A DNA stretch of 64,000 nucleotides from Euphorbia lathyris. Lineage: Eukaryota; Streptophyta; Magnoliopsida; Malpighiales; Euphorbiaceae. Shown here in pieces: positions 30,891 through 41,681 of the stretch; the stretch's first letter is position 1; each line of letters opens with the position of its first letter. Where the stretch lies: the NCBI RefSeq assembly GCF_963576675.1, contig NC_088913.1, positions 78,181,001-78,245,000 on the forward strand, given 5' to 3'. The notes beneath the pieces were generated by a model, which searched no databases, was not told the DNA's origin, and saw only the letters and a program-made list of their open reading frames with translations. Both the position numbers and the translations under genes were made by a program.

Positions 30891-32230
30891 TTTAAATCCG
30901 AAAAAAGAACCGAGACATTCACATGTTCATCTACCCATTGCTTTGAATTCTGAAAACAAGATTCTGATTTGGAAGGTAATAACTTTGAAATAATAAGTTC
31001 ATTGTTTGCACTCCCATCCATGTTGGATAAAAGATCAAATCTATTTGGGGATAAAATGTCAGCTTTTTGTGGCGAGTCCGTAAAAACAATACTCACGGCG
31101 GGACGAGAGACATTAACATTATAACGTTTATCTATGTTGCCCGGACACGGATACGGATACGGTATCTGACACGGATACGGGAAACATCATTTCTATAAAC
31201 CACAAGACACGAAAACATGGGGAAATGTTTAAATATTAAAAATATAAGGGCACATTTATAAATATTAAAAATTTAAGAGTCATTTTTTATATTCATTAGG
31301 AGTTTTTGGCATTGATTCACCCTGTCCTTTGGTTATCTGAAGTGAATAAAGATACTATGTTTCACTTTTTTTTTATACGATTTGTGAATCTGTAACTGCT
31401 CTCTAAATCTATGTCTTTTGGTTTACCTGTGATTTTAATTTTTCTGCATATATAGATAACATAATCCGTTGCATATTCCTGCTCTTTAATACCTTGAAAT
31501 AACGATCGATGATCTTGATATTACGTGTGCAACTTTTTGATATTACGGAAACAGCCTCGAAACGTATCCTAACAGTTTTCGGGCATTTTCGTATCGGATA
31601 TGTATCAGAAACGTGATAAGTTAGGTTGTTCACGTATCTGTGCTTCAAAGATTGGTGGTAACCAATTGGTTATTGTTTTAATACAACTTCCCACCCCAGC
31701 TTCAACCTCCAAATCAGATGATGAAGAGCTATTAATTTATTCCACAACAACGTATTCTCCTGAAATATGGTCTTGGACTCACTGAGGTACACACTATTTA
31801 AGGGCAACATTAATATTTTTAAGAATACCAAATATAGAAATGTCATCATTACTTTGATCATGAACTTTTTTTGAAATTTTAATATTGTCCAGTTCTCCTG
31901 AATTATTCCTAGGAGTATTAGATTGTCCATCGAAAGTATCTGATTCCGGTTTAGATTGAACTGTGGAATGTTTATGGGACACAATTAAGCGTTTAAATTT
32001 TGACGTAATAGAAACTATGGCTGTATAATTTTGATTTGAAACGTTATTATCAGAGATTTTTTTGCATTGATACGCAACGTGTCCTATAGTCGAACATTGT
32101 TTATAAAATTTTGGCAAATCTTCGTATACCTGAATCCACAGTTTCTTGCCATCTCTTTCAATCCCAACCCGTGGCTGTAATTTACTCGCCATATCAACAT
32201 CCAGCAATATCCTAGTAAAATGTCCCTAAT
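30891..32230 (-). pseudogene. LINE A ORF1 remnant (zinc-knuckle RNA-binding protein), split by an insertion
   Basis: The right part (31794-32207) encodes the end of a DUF4283-type protein and a knuckle CSTIGHVAYQC preceded by FYKQ, so the first Cys is altered (YKQC). The left part (30776-31096) is the acidic C-terminus before ORF2. They are separated by a 0.5-kb insertion (31130-31660). The N-terminal half of ORF1 is missing beyond about 32220, a common 5' truncation. Plant LINE ORF1 proteins bind element RNA; this one is dead. Confidence 0.7.
31130..31660. mobile_element. MITE-like insertion with ACGGATACGG repeats
   Basis: A block that does not belong to LINE ORF1. It starts CTATGTTGCCCGGACACGG, has several ACGGATACGG-type words near the left end and related CGTATC words near the right end, which closes in CGTATCTGTGCTTC. 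The ends look like imperfect inverted terminal zones. Borders are approximate and the family is unnamed. Confidence 0.45.
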
Positions 32231-32324
32231 CTCATTCTAAGGTAGCTCAATCGGCACTACTTACCCGCTTTATATCAAAATGAACATTATCATTGTACGA
32301 AAATGAACTATTTATTTTTAATTT

Positions 32325-32445
32325 GTTTTAATTTATTGATTATTTTTGTAATTTCATAATAGAATTGAAAATTAATATTTTTAAATTCGACAAAACATTT
32401 CATTTTTTTTTCAATTCGTATGGAACACATTAAGATTCTTTAGTT
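32325..32445. repeat. Left copy of 121-bp direct repeat flanking LINE 2
   Basis: About 90% identical by eye to 36127-36247, including the run ATTAAGATTCTTTAGTT at the end. It behaves like a very long target-site duplication. Confidence 0.8.
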
Positions 32446-34693
32446 GAAAGGTAGGCTAGCAATACGGATACCCAAGACCCCAGCCAGTCGTAGTCGGCGA
32501 TTCACAGAGATTGAATTACTGATAAATGCTTCCGATTTGTTCCAATTGACCTCCTGTCCCGAAATAGAAGCATAGAAATCGAACAGATCTTTGATACATC
32601 TCATATTTTGCAGAGAAGCCTGGCCAAAGACCAACATATCGTCTGCATAAAGCAGATGAGAAGGGAACCTGGATTGGCTGGTGTAAAACATGGGTTTAAA
32701 TCTTCCCTCCCTTTCCAATTTAGAAATCCATCTGCTAAAAAAGTCCTCCGCAATTCCAAAAAGAATCAGGGAGAGCGGGTCGCCTTGTCGGACCCCACAA
32801 GAGAAACCGAAATAACCCTTTGGGTTTCCACCAAGCATAATTGAGATTCGAGAGGATCTGAGGATCTCCAAAATCCAGCTTCGGAACTGAAGAGAGAAAC
32901 CAAAAGCTTCGAGAACACCCAAGAGGAAATTCCAATTAATAGTGTCAAAGGCTTTCCTGATGTCAATTTTTAGAGCGATATTACCCCCAAAGCAATTTTT
33001 TCTTAGCAGATTCACTCCTTCAGAAGCTGCTGCAATACAGTGGTGAATACTTCTTCCCTGAATGAAGCCGAATTGATTATCTGAAACAATATTCGCAGCA
33101 ACTGGTGCCAGCCTGTCAGACAGAATCTTAGAGATAATCTTGTAACTGAAATTGCCCATAACAATAGGACGAAATTGACTGATTACATTGGCACCAGTAG
33201 TTTTAGGTAAAAGGGCCATGATACTGGAATTTAAACCCGGGAGCATGCAGCCAGAGGAGAAGAAGCTTTGGACCATTTTGCGCACATCCAGGCAAATGAT
33301 ATCCCAGAAATCTCTGTAGAAGGAGCCACCAAAACCGTCTGGCCCCGGCGAACTGTCACTGCTCAGATGGAAAACAGCGGCCTTGATTTCTTCATTAGTG
33401 GGAATCTTAGTAAGGGCTTCATTGTCTGCAACAGAAACAGAGTCTGGGATCACTTCAGCGACCACGTCAAGATTAACAAGGGTGACGCTACCTGTAAATA
33501 AATCCGTGAAGTAGTCGATAACATGCAGGGAGATTGCATCCTCATCCCTGGTGAGATTACCATCGATAGAGAGAGATTGGAGGTGAGCTTGAACCTTTTT
33601 TACTTTAGCACAACGGTGAAAGAAAGTGGAGTTACGATCTCCAGCAGCCAACCAATTCACCCGGTTTTTATCCCGAAGTAACAGCTCTTGCCTGTACAAT
33701 TGAAGGTCTAAATCCCGCTGAGCCTCTTTTTCAGAAGCGCGATTATTCTCATTCAACCCTTGATCCGCAATGTCTTTTTGAATCAGCTCAAGAGAGGCTT
33801 TAGCGTTATCAATATTAACTTCCACTCGGCCGAACACTTCTGTATTCCAAATTCGAAGCTTCTGGCGCAAAGATTTGAGTTTGAAACAGAACAATTGCGC
33901 AGGAGGAAGGGAAATCTGAATGGTGTTCCAGAGCTCGGCTACCACATTTCTCAGGGACTCATGCGTCTTCCACATAGAAAGATAGCGGAATCTGCATTTT
34001 CTGACAACACCAGAAGTGCAAGAGAACAACAAAGGACTGTGGTCGGAATGATGCCGGGGGAGAGCCGAGCAGCCAATTTTATCCCAGCCATCCACAAAAG
34101 CTTCATTCACTAATACTCTGTCCAGTCTGCTTTCAACATGTTCTGAACCCAGCCTCCCATTGGACCATGTGTAGAACAAGCCCGTAGTCTCAACATCAAT
34201 CAAACCATTAGCACTAATAAAACCACGGAAATCAGCGCAGGAGCTGGCGGAGGGACGCCGTCCTGTCTTTTCATGAGCGCCAGTAATTGCATTGAAATCC
34301 CCAATCACAAGTCTCTTGACGCCGGAAAGAGAGTGCAGTGAGTCCCAAAGCAAGCGACGAGACCCTGCAGAAGTTCTTGCATAAACAAAGGATAATAAAG
34401 AGACATCTCCGTTGGAGCCAAAATGTATGGAGATATGCTGCTCATGCACCAAGCAAATATTGCATAAATTAATACAACCGATTTTATAGAAAAGCCAAAT
34501 CGAGTCCGAATCGTTACCAGCTACAAACTGCAGGCCCAAAGGACTTCCAAAAAACAGATGCAATCCGATCATAGGGAACCATAGGCTCAGAGATACAAAC
34601 CAGATCGGGTCGATTGACATTACAGACAAGCTTTAAAGCTCTTTGAGTGCTGGGGTTATTAATGCCCCTGCAATTCCAATACAGAACTAACAT
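32446..34693 (-). pseudogene. LINE 2 ORF2 (endonuclease-reverse transcriptase), truncated, one frameshift
   Basis: The start is the ATG at 34691-34693 (MLVLYWNCRGINN, endonuclease WN-x-RG motif), overlapping the end of ORF1. One extra base in the A-run at 34538-34540 shifts the frame; after it the protein is open for over 2 kb. The endonuclease ends with SDHSPLLF (near 34030). Reverse transcriptase follows with NSSIMALLPKTTGAN, FGFIQGRSIHHCI, GVRQGDPLS and catalytic YADD (near 32640). The frame ends at the truncated border, so the thumb, the zinc-binding domain and the C-terminus are absent. It encodes the target-primed retrotransposition enzyme but cannot be functional here. Confidence 0.9.
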
Positions 34694-36036
34694 GAGTAGC
34701 GGATGGGTGGTCTACTCCGCCTTTTAGAGCGGGTCAGAGTCGTCAATTTGATAGCTTTGCCCTTAAGTTTTTTCCTGACAGTGGTCCATTCAGTAGTAGT
34801 ATCTGCTGATTCCCCAATTTCCGACTCTAGATTTGGCTGCCAAAGTTGTTGCTCCCGGTTTATCGGATCATTAGGCATGTTTAACGGCCTTGGTATCACA
34901 AAAGGGACTTTAATATGACCAAACCCTTCATTATCTGAAGTTGAATGACTCCCATCCTCACAGTAGTCCCCCCAGAGTCGTGAGGCATCTCTAATTTCCA
35001 CATTAAATGGTTCTTGGTTGGCAGTTTGATGCAGTACCAGTTGCAGAGAATTTTCCACAACCGGAATTTCACTGTTTGCTGTTTCCAAATTTTCATCAGA
35101 ATTGGTCGGTTCCCTATTAACCGGTGGTTCCTTCTTACCTAGATCCCCGATATCTCCCTTATTCGATTTCTGCGCAGGTTGCTTTGTTTCTCTGTTTTTA
35201 TTCCGTCTGCATTGAGCAGTGGTGTGGCCAATTGAACAACAAGTTGCACAGAGAGGCGGCAGATGCTCGTATTCCAGGTAAACCCATTGTTTGTGATTAT
35301 CAGTATCTACTCTCAACTGTGTCTGAATATCACGGGAGAGATCCACATCAATCAGGACCCTTGCATAGTGCCTGAATTCCCCATTCACAGTGTTATTATC
35401 AAAACGAATAGGAACCCCAACCACTCTAGCGATACTGGCAATAATCCGGGAATCCCAAAACTCCCAAGGTAAATTATAGAAACGAACCCATACCTGAGCA
35501 GATGTGGATTTATGCGCGTCTGGATTGAAACCCGGCGTCCAGGGGATAAATCTCATGATACCGGGTTTGAGCTGTAGAGCACCCAAACCCCAGATTGTTT
35601 GCAGAGCTTCAGCATCCGGCATGATGATTTGATAAAAGCCTTTTTCCAGAGAGATTAGCTTCCAGTCCATAGCTCTCTTCCAGATCAGATTTAGACGTTG
35701 CTTGAGTTCAGAGTGTTTCCATGGTTTATCTCCTTTGTTGAGTGTGATACGACCGATAACCGAGTGTTGAAAGGATTTAACCCTTTCCTCATAGATTGAT
35801 TGCTGTATTTTGATGGATTTAAAACCGCCTTCTTCCGAGATAACTGGTTGTGACGGGGATGTAATGGCGGTGGGGGCAATCGATTTTTGCAAAACCGACA
35901 GGAAAGAGGAAGGAGCCGTGGGCGGCGGCTTAGGGTAATCTGGTTTCGGCTTCTGGTGTTTACTGAAAGCATCACGGTCGAAAAGATATGCAATAGAAAA
36001 GGGCGCGTCAGAGGATTCAGAGGTAGGAGTCGCCAT
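34687..36036 (-). CDS. LINE 2 ORF1 (DUF4283 plus CCHC zinc knuckle), intact 449 aa
   Basis: An uninterrupted frame starting MATPTSESSDAPFS. A proline-rich N-terminus is followed by the DUF4283 region (WKHSELKQRLNLIWKRAMDW, then GFYQIIMPDAEAL and VWVRFYNLPWEFWD), a typical linker (ARVLIDVDLSRDIQ) and a zinc knuckle CATCCSIGHTTAQC (C-x2-C-x4-H-x4-C). The tail is acidic and ends in a basic stretch. Proteins of this kind bind the LINE RNA. ORF2 starts four bases upstream of its stop, as expected for coupled ORFs. It is complete although the element is truncated. Confidence 0.9.
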   Translation of the reverse strand: MATPTSESSDAPFSIAYLFDRDAFSKHQKPKPDYPKPPPTAPSSFLSVLQKSIAPTAITSPSQPVISEEGGFKSIKIQQSIYEERVKSFQHSVIGRITLNKGDKPWKHSELKQRLNLIWKRAMDWKLISLEKGFYQIIMPDAEALQTIWGLGALQLKPGIMRFIPWTPGFNPDAHKSTSAQVWVRFYNLPWEFWDSRIIASIARVVGVPIRFDNNTVNGEFRHYARVLIDVDLSRDIQTQLRVDTDNHKQWVYLEYEHLPPLCATCCSIGHTTAQCRRNKNRETKQPAQKSNKGDIGDLGKKEPPVNREPTNSDENLETANSEIPVVENSLQLVLHQTANQEPFNVEIRDASRLWGDYCEDGSHSTSDNEGFGHIKVPFVIPRPLNMPNDPINREQQLWQPNLESEIGESADTTTEWTTVRKKLKGKAIKLTTLTRSKRRSRPPIRYSC

Positions 36037-36126
36037 TGCAGACGGCGGAGGGAGGCGGCAGCTGCAATGGAGGCGGCGGAGGCGAAAACTAGGTCACCGC
36101 ATCTTCTTTTTCCATTTATTTGTAAT

Positions 36127-36247
36127 GTGTTAATTTGTTGATTATTTTTGTAATTTCGTAACAGAATTGAACATTAATATTTTTAAATTCCAAAAAACAT
36201 TTCATTTTTTTTTCAATTCCTACAGAAGACATTAAGATTCTTTAGTT
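36127..36247. repeat. Right copy of 121-bp direct repeat flanking LINE 2
   Basis: Pairs with 32325-32445 at a constant offset of 3802 bp. About ten mismatches by eye, clustered in the last third. Confidence 0.8.
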
Positions 36248-36375
36248 TTTTTGTATATGTTTTTTTTTTTTACATTTATAAATATGTTAGTGATATGTTA
36301 CTTATAAATGATAAAATGACATGCTATAAAATGAGGATGACAAGATTTATAACCTCTAATATAGAATTTAATAAA

Positions 36376-37155
36376 GGCCTAATACATCAATAGCTCTCTG
36401 AACTTGTCCAAAATAGTAGATCGGTTCCTGAACTTTGCAAGTGTCTTACTAGCTCACTGAACTTGTTTATTTCGTATCACTATCTCCCTAAACTTGTCCA
36501 TAAAATAGATTAGCTCCCTGAACTTTGCAAGTGTCTCACCAACTTCTCAAATTTGATTATTCTGTAACAACTAAATACAAAAACCATAATACTAACGCTT
36601 GATCCTCATCCATTCAATCTCTCAAATATGCAACAGTAACTCTTATAATAGGTTGAAAGGTAGGAGAAACGAAAAATTGCCTTTCGAATAGATGAAAACA
36701 TATTTTTAGAATTTATGTTTTATATGTTTTTATATGGGTAGAGATCCTCTAGAGTTGATGGAGTTATAGGAATCTCAACCATTAATTACAAAATGAATGG
36801 ATGAGATTTGATTGATCAATAAATGACTAATTAAATATTAAAATTTATCAATTAAATCTCATCCATTAATGTTGCAATTAATGGTTGAGATTACAACTCC
36901 ACCAACTGTAGAGGCTTTTCAACTGTAGTGGATCCCTACCCGTTTTTTTGTACTTAGTTGTTACAGAATAACCAAGTTTAGAAAGTAGGTGAGACATTTG
37001 CAAAGTTTAAGGGAACTAATCTACTTTATGGACAAGTTTAGAGAGCTGGTAATTTGAAATAAGCAAGTTTAGGGAGCTGGTGAGTCACTTGCAAAATTCA
37101 GAGAACCAATCTACTATTTTGGACAAGTTCAAGGAGCTGGTAATGTATTAAGCTC
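36376..37155. mobile_element. MITE with long inverted arms (about 780 bp)
   Basis: The left arm (GGCCTAATACAT...) and right arm (...ATGTATTAAGCTC) are inverted copies over about 200 bp each. Each arm holds repeated CTCCCTGAACTTG(TCC) words. Flanks TAATAAA and TAAATAAA may be an AT-rich target duplication. No ORF. It lies just upstream of the anthranilate synthase promoter. Confidence 0.75.
36736..36941. mobile_element. Second MITE nested in the first (206 bp)
   Basis: Ends GGGTAGAGATCC and GGATCCCTACCC are inverted repeats extending about 80 bp inward (TCTCAACCATTAAT on both arms). Flanks GTTTTTATAT and GTTTTTTTGT match at 8 of 10 positions, the duplication size of Mutator-type elements, but the call is tentative. 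Confidence 0.65.
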
Positions 37156-37332
37156 TAAATAAATTATTCTCAAATTAACCCAACTTACAATGGTTACCTG
37201 TAACTATTAAAATAGTTACATTTCACATTAGGATAAAATTAATTTTGAAATTTGGGACATTTTTGAGTTTATCCAAAAACATTTCAAGTACGTTGCCCAA
37301 ATTTTAAAACAACTGATTTTGTTATTTTCTGC

Positions 37333-37340
37333 TATAAAAT
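37333..37340 (+). promoter_or_regulatory. TATA box of anthranilate synthase gene
   Basis: TATAAAAT, 62 bp before the chosen ATG, so transcription should begin near 37365. The nested MITEs end 178 bp upstream and could affect the promoter. Confidence 0.6.
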
Positions 37341-38494
37341 GAGAAGGTAATCTGTTCTTCTGGTCATTGTGCAGGTCTCTTCTCCCTTGTTTTCTGTCAG
37401 AATGGAATCCATGGCTTTTACTCACTCCATTTCTCAAACTCCGGTCATCTTCCTTAAAGCAGTCACCGCCAGGTCTCACAGCTCATCTGTACGGCCACTG
37501 AAATGCTCAGGTAAATGCTTCTCTCATATAGTTTCTGTGGATTATCAAATTCTGTTTTGATGATTGTTGATTTTAGTTTGTTTGTGTTTTTGTTGCTGAG
37601 AAAAGGCTAGAAAGGTATCAGATTTACCTTTTCTTCTTAGTTTGAAGTCTATATATTTTCTTAAATTTCTTTTCCATCAGATCTATATCAGTTAGCTATA
37701 CTTTTTTCTTTTATCATTTTTTCAGTCTTAGCAAGAACGTTAATCTTATCCGCAGATCTATAGATCTGCATGTAACTTTTATTGTTTTTATTGCACTCTC
37801 TAGTTTTTTTTTTTTATTGCTATTTGTAGTCTCTTCTTCCCTTTGTGGACCTTATACTGTCTGTAATCTGTATAGGTGGAAAGTTTTTATGAAATGATAT
37901 ATGACATTTTTATAAATAATAAAAAAGTTCTATGATACTTATGGACTACTTTTCTATTGTTTTTAACCTGGATTTATTTTATGCAGTTACTGATCAAACC
38001 GATTTTGCTAAAGCTGCAAAATGCGGAAATGTAGTGCCACTTCATAGCTGCATATTCTCCGACCAGCTAACTCCGATTATTGCTTACCGGTGTTTGGTTA
38101 AGGAAGATGATAGAGAGGCTCCAAGCTTCCTTTTTGAGTCTGTAGAGCCTGGTCATAAGGCGTCTACTGTTGTAAGACCAATTCATTCGTCCTTGTTTTT
38201 TCTTGTTAAGTGTCAAAATAATTTTACTAAAAATAAAATGTCTAATGAATGGGTGCAGGGACGCTACAGTGTTGTTGGAGCTCAACCATCACTTGAAATT
38301 GTGGCCAAAGAAAATAAAGTTTCAATCATGGACCATGAAGAGGGCACTTTGACAGAAGAGTTCGTTGAAGATCCAATGGTTATACCGAGGAGAATTTCTA
38401 AGGGATGGAAACCCCAACTTATAAGTGAACTTCCAGATGCTTTCTGTGGTAAGAGAACTCTAAACATCATTTGAATGTTTGCTCAATGATAAGC

Positions 38495-38990
38495 ATTGCT
38501 TACTACTAATCATTATTGGTGTTCGGTTATTGTGCGGTATTCTAAACCTTGGCCACCATAAGAAATTTATATATCTGAGGAGAATAGAATATTATAGTAA
38601 GGACAACTCGGTGCTCGAATTTGGAGTTACTCTCGAGCATTCAAGATGAATCCATGAAATATATACATGTGAAGCAAATATGGCAACCACTAGTACCCAT
38701 GCATATTCATGTATCATGAACTTTATGGGTAAGGTACATTTTCTGTGCATATCTTATGTTTGGAGTTGAGATTTGGAGTTAATAATTGCTGCTAATCATT
38801 GTTAGATAATTTGGCGGCATTCTAAATGTCGGCTGCCATAAGAAATATATATCAATAAAGAGAATAGAATGTTATATAGTAACCGCATCTCCTCATAGCA
38901 GTGCTTGAATTTGGAATAATGAACAGCATTTTAGAAGCAGCCATGAAATATACACATGTGAAGCAAATATGGTAACCAGTAATACCGACT
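38495..38990 (+). repeat. Tandem duplication inside intron 3 of anthranilate synthase
   Basis: 38495-38698 and about 38782-38990 are diverged copies (shared CATAAGAAAT, GAGAATAGAAT, CATGTGAAGCAAATATGG). Intronic, no coding effect seen. Confidence 0.75.
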
Positions 38991-39435
38991 TTAACTGTCC
39001 AAATCGCGACAACAATACTTATGTTATGAGACTATACAATACTTATATTTTGTTTGAGTATAGATTGTAAATACTCGTCCCTTACAATCAAGCTTGTTTA
39101 TGCACGTTGAACATATCTTATAGAGAACAAAAAGCTTATAGAGTTTCTATAACAATATTTCATGATCAGGTGGCTGGGTAGGATATTTCTCATATGATAC
39201 GGTGCGATATGTAGAGAAACAAAAGCTTCCATTTTCAAGGGCTCCTAAAGATGATAGAAACCTGCCAGACATACACCTTGGCTTGTATGAGGATGTGGTT
39301 GTACTTGACCATGTAGAGAAGGTATTGTTATAGGATAATTGAGCATACTTTGTTTTTATCATTTCTCCAAAGCTAGATTTATATGATTGAAAAGAGAAAA
39401 TGATATTCTGCACTTCTAAATATTATGATAAAGGA

Positions 39436-39850
39436 GTACTTGTTTGAGTCTTATTTCAGAGATACAAATCTTAATCATTCCAGTTTGAATTATGCCTCAA
39501 AAATTTTTTAAGGGGCTTATGATTATATTTGGAGCCTCCTAAAATTTCAATTATGAGATGTTCCTAGAGCTAATTCATGAGCAGTCACGTTCTAACTTGT
39601 ATGTTCATAAATGGCTATCACGATGTCTCTTATGATTATATCTAAGTGGCTTCATTCTCACAACGTTTAAAATTTTAACTCAACCATCACATACTACTGG
39701 AAAAACGGAAATCGAGAGAACTCATATTCAACATTTAGAATAATCTACTTAATCAGAATTTATCTTGAATGCTTTATCCTTTGAGTCTTATAATTTCAGA
39801 GATACAAATCTTAATCACTTCAATTTGAGTTATGCCTCAAAATTTTTGTT
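39436..39850 (+). repeat. Direct repeat inside intron 4 of anthranilate synthase
   Basis: About 75 bp at 39436-39510 recurs at 39778-39850 (shared CAGAGATACAAATCTTAATC and TTATGCCTCAAAA). Diverged by a few substitutions and indels. Confidence 0.75.
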
Positions 39851-41681
39851 GACATAAAAAATTGTTTATGAAATTATATTTGTAAAATTTTATTTTATGA
39901 GTTGACAATATAAAAATAACTTTTTATTTTCAATGAAATTGTATTTGTAATTCTCAGAAAGTCCACCTGATCCATTGGGTAAGGATGGATAGATACAAAT
40001 CAGTTGAAGATGCATACTCTGATGGTCTTCACCGATTAAAATAATTGGTAGCAAGACTGCAATACTTTGACTCGTAAGTTATTGTTATACATTTCTGTTT
40101 CCTTATTCTTTTTACATCTCACCTCATATGACATATTTTCCTTCAATGTTCAAATTTTAGTCCAACAATATCTACTGGACTTATACAATTGGAGACTCGC
40201 CATTTTGGTCCCGCTTTGACAAATTCCAATGTGGCAAGGGAAGATTACTTGAAACTGGTTTCCAAAGCTAAAGAGCACATAGCTGCAGGTGACATATTCC
40301 AATTAGTTTTGAGTCAACGTTTTGAACGGAGAACGTTTGCGGACCCATTTGAAGTCTACAGGGCTTTACGAGTTGTAAATCCAAGCCCTTATATGACATA
40401 TTTGCAAGTATGTTTTTTCTTGTCAAACCTATATATTAATTATTTTAGTGCTATATATTGTGTGTTCATTGTTTTGCTTGTTCAAGCAATAAAAAAATTT
40501 ATGTTCTCTTACAGGCAAGAGGGTGTATTTTAGTTGCCTCAAGCCCTGAGATTCTTACTCGTGTTAAAAAGGTAAAATATTAGGATGTATAATAATATTT
40601 GTGGAAGTTTAATAATCTTTACCAATTAATCTTATCTATTGTTCAGTTTAGTTTTCTAAAAATCCTAGCATGTTGATATCTTTTCTGCATATTGACTAAA
40701 TAGAACAAAATAATTAATCGGCCCTTGGCTGGAACAATGAGAAGAGGAAGGACAGATGCAGAAGATGAGTTGTTTGAGTCAAAACTTAGAAATGATCTGA
40801 AGCAGTGTGCAGAGCATATCATGCTTGTTGATTTGGGCAGAAATGACGTTGGAAAGGTACATGGTTGATATTCTCCATTTCACTTCGCTTACAAATGATA
40901 CTGTTATGGTGTTTTATTTTTATATCTCAGGTGTCTGTATATTATACATATGTTGCAGGTAGCCAAGCTTGGCTCTGTGACAGTTGAAAAACTTATGAAT
41001 GTTGAAAGGTATTCCCATGTCATGCACCTGAGCTCAACGGTAAGAATTTCAAAAAGTGCATACGTTACTAATGAAAATAAAGTTGAAAACTATCCTTGTA
41101 AACATTCCTATTCAATCCTTTATGTAGGTCACCGGAGAGCTCAAGGATGACCTTTCCTGTTGGGATGTGTTACGTGCTGCTCTGCCTGTTGGGACTGTTA
41201 GCGGAGCTCCCAAGGTTTGTTAGCTTTTTATTTCTTTGTCTACATGACTCGTTAATGCTGCACATAGCATATATTAACATGCTCTTTAACAATTCCATTT
41301 GATATAACCAACAATGTTTCCTTCCTTTTTGACATTGTGCAACAGGTCAGAGCTATGGAGCTCATAGATCAGCTTGAAGTGACAAGGCGAGGTCCCTATA
41401 GTGGCGGTTTTGGCGGTGTGTCATTTTCAGGAGACATGGATATTGCCTTGTCTCTACGGACTATGGTATTTTCTACTGCAACTTTATTTGACACCATGTA
41501 TTCGTATGAAGATATTAACAAGCAACGTCGGGAATGGGTGGCCCATCTCCAAGCTGGTGGAGGCATTGTAGCTGATAGTGATCCGGATGATGAGCACCGG
41601 GAGTGCCAGAACAAAGCCGCTGGCCTTGCACGTGCTATTGACTTAGCCGAGGCTGCTTTTCTCTCTATTTCTGAAACTTAG

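Larger units (their letters stand above)
32446..36126 (-). mobile_element. LINE 2, 3'-truncated, inside a 121-bp direct repeat
   Basis: A 3.7-kb minus-strand LINE with ORF1 and the 5' two-thirds of ORF2. Its 5' end is near 36126 and its 3' end stops inside reverse transcriptase at 32446 with no poly(A) tail, unlike normal LINE copies, which lose the 5' end. Both sides carry the 121-bp repeat. Confidence 0.85.
37402..41681 (+). pseudogene. ASA1: Anthranilate synthase alpha subunit (component I), 11 exons, one in-frame stop
   Basis: The plastid enzyme subunit converts chorismate plus ammonia or glutamine-derived ammonia to anthranilate, the first step of tryptophan synthesis. Exons: 37402-37510, 37987-38171, 38259-38448, 39170-39321, 39958-40073, 40161-40407, 40515-40571, 40704-40856, 40959-41039, 41128-41214, 41346-41681. 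All introns are GT-AG and all junctions keep frame (570 codons). The N-terminus is Ser/Thr-rich, suiting a transit peptide. Trp-binding motifs FLFESVEPG and VVGAQPS are present, as is the chorismate-binding domain ([30 protein letters not shown]-like end). A TAA at 40042-40044 in exon 5 (HRLK-stop-LVARL) falls before that domain and would leave about 240 residues. No other lesion is seen. It is either a very recent pseudogene, an allele, or a sequence error. Confidence 0.9.

Noticed and set aside
32225..32275. tRNA-like A box (GGTAGCTCAATCGG) suggesting a SINE or tRNA
   Set aside because: No B box, cloverleaf or poly(A) follows.
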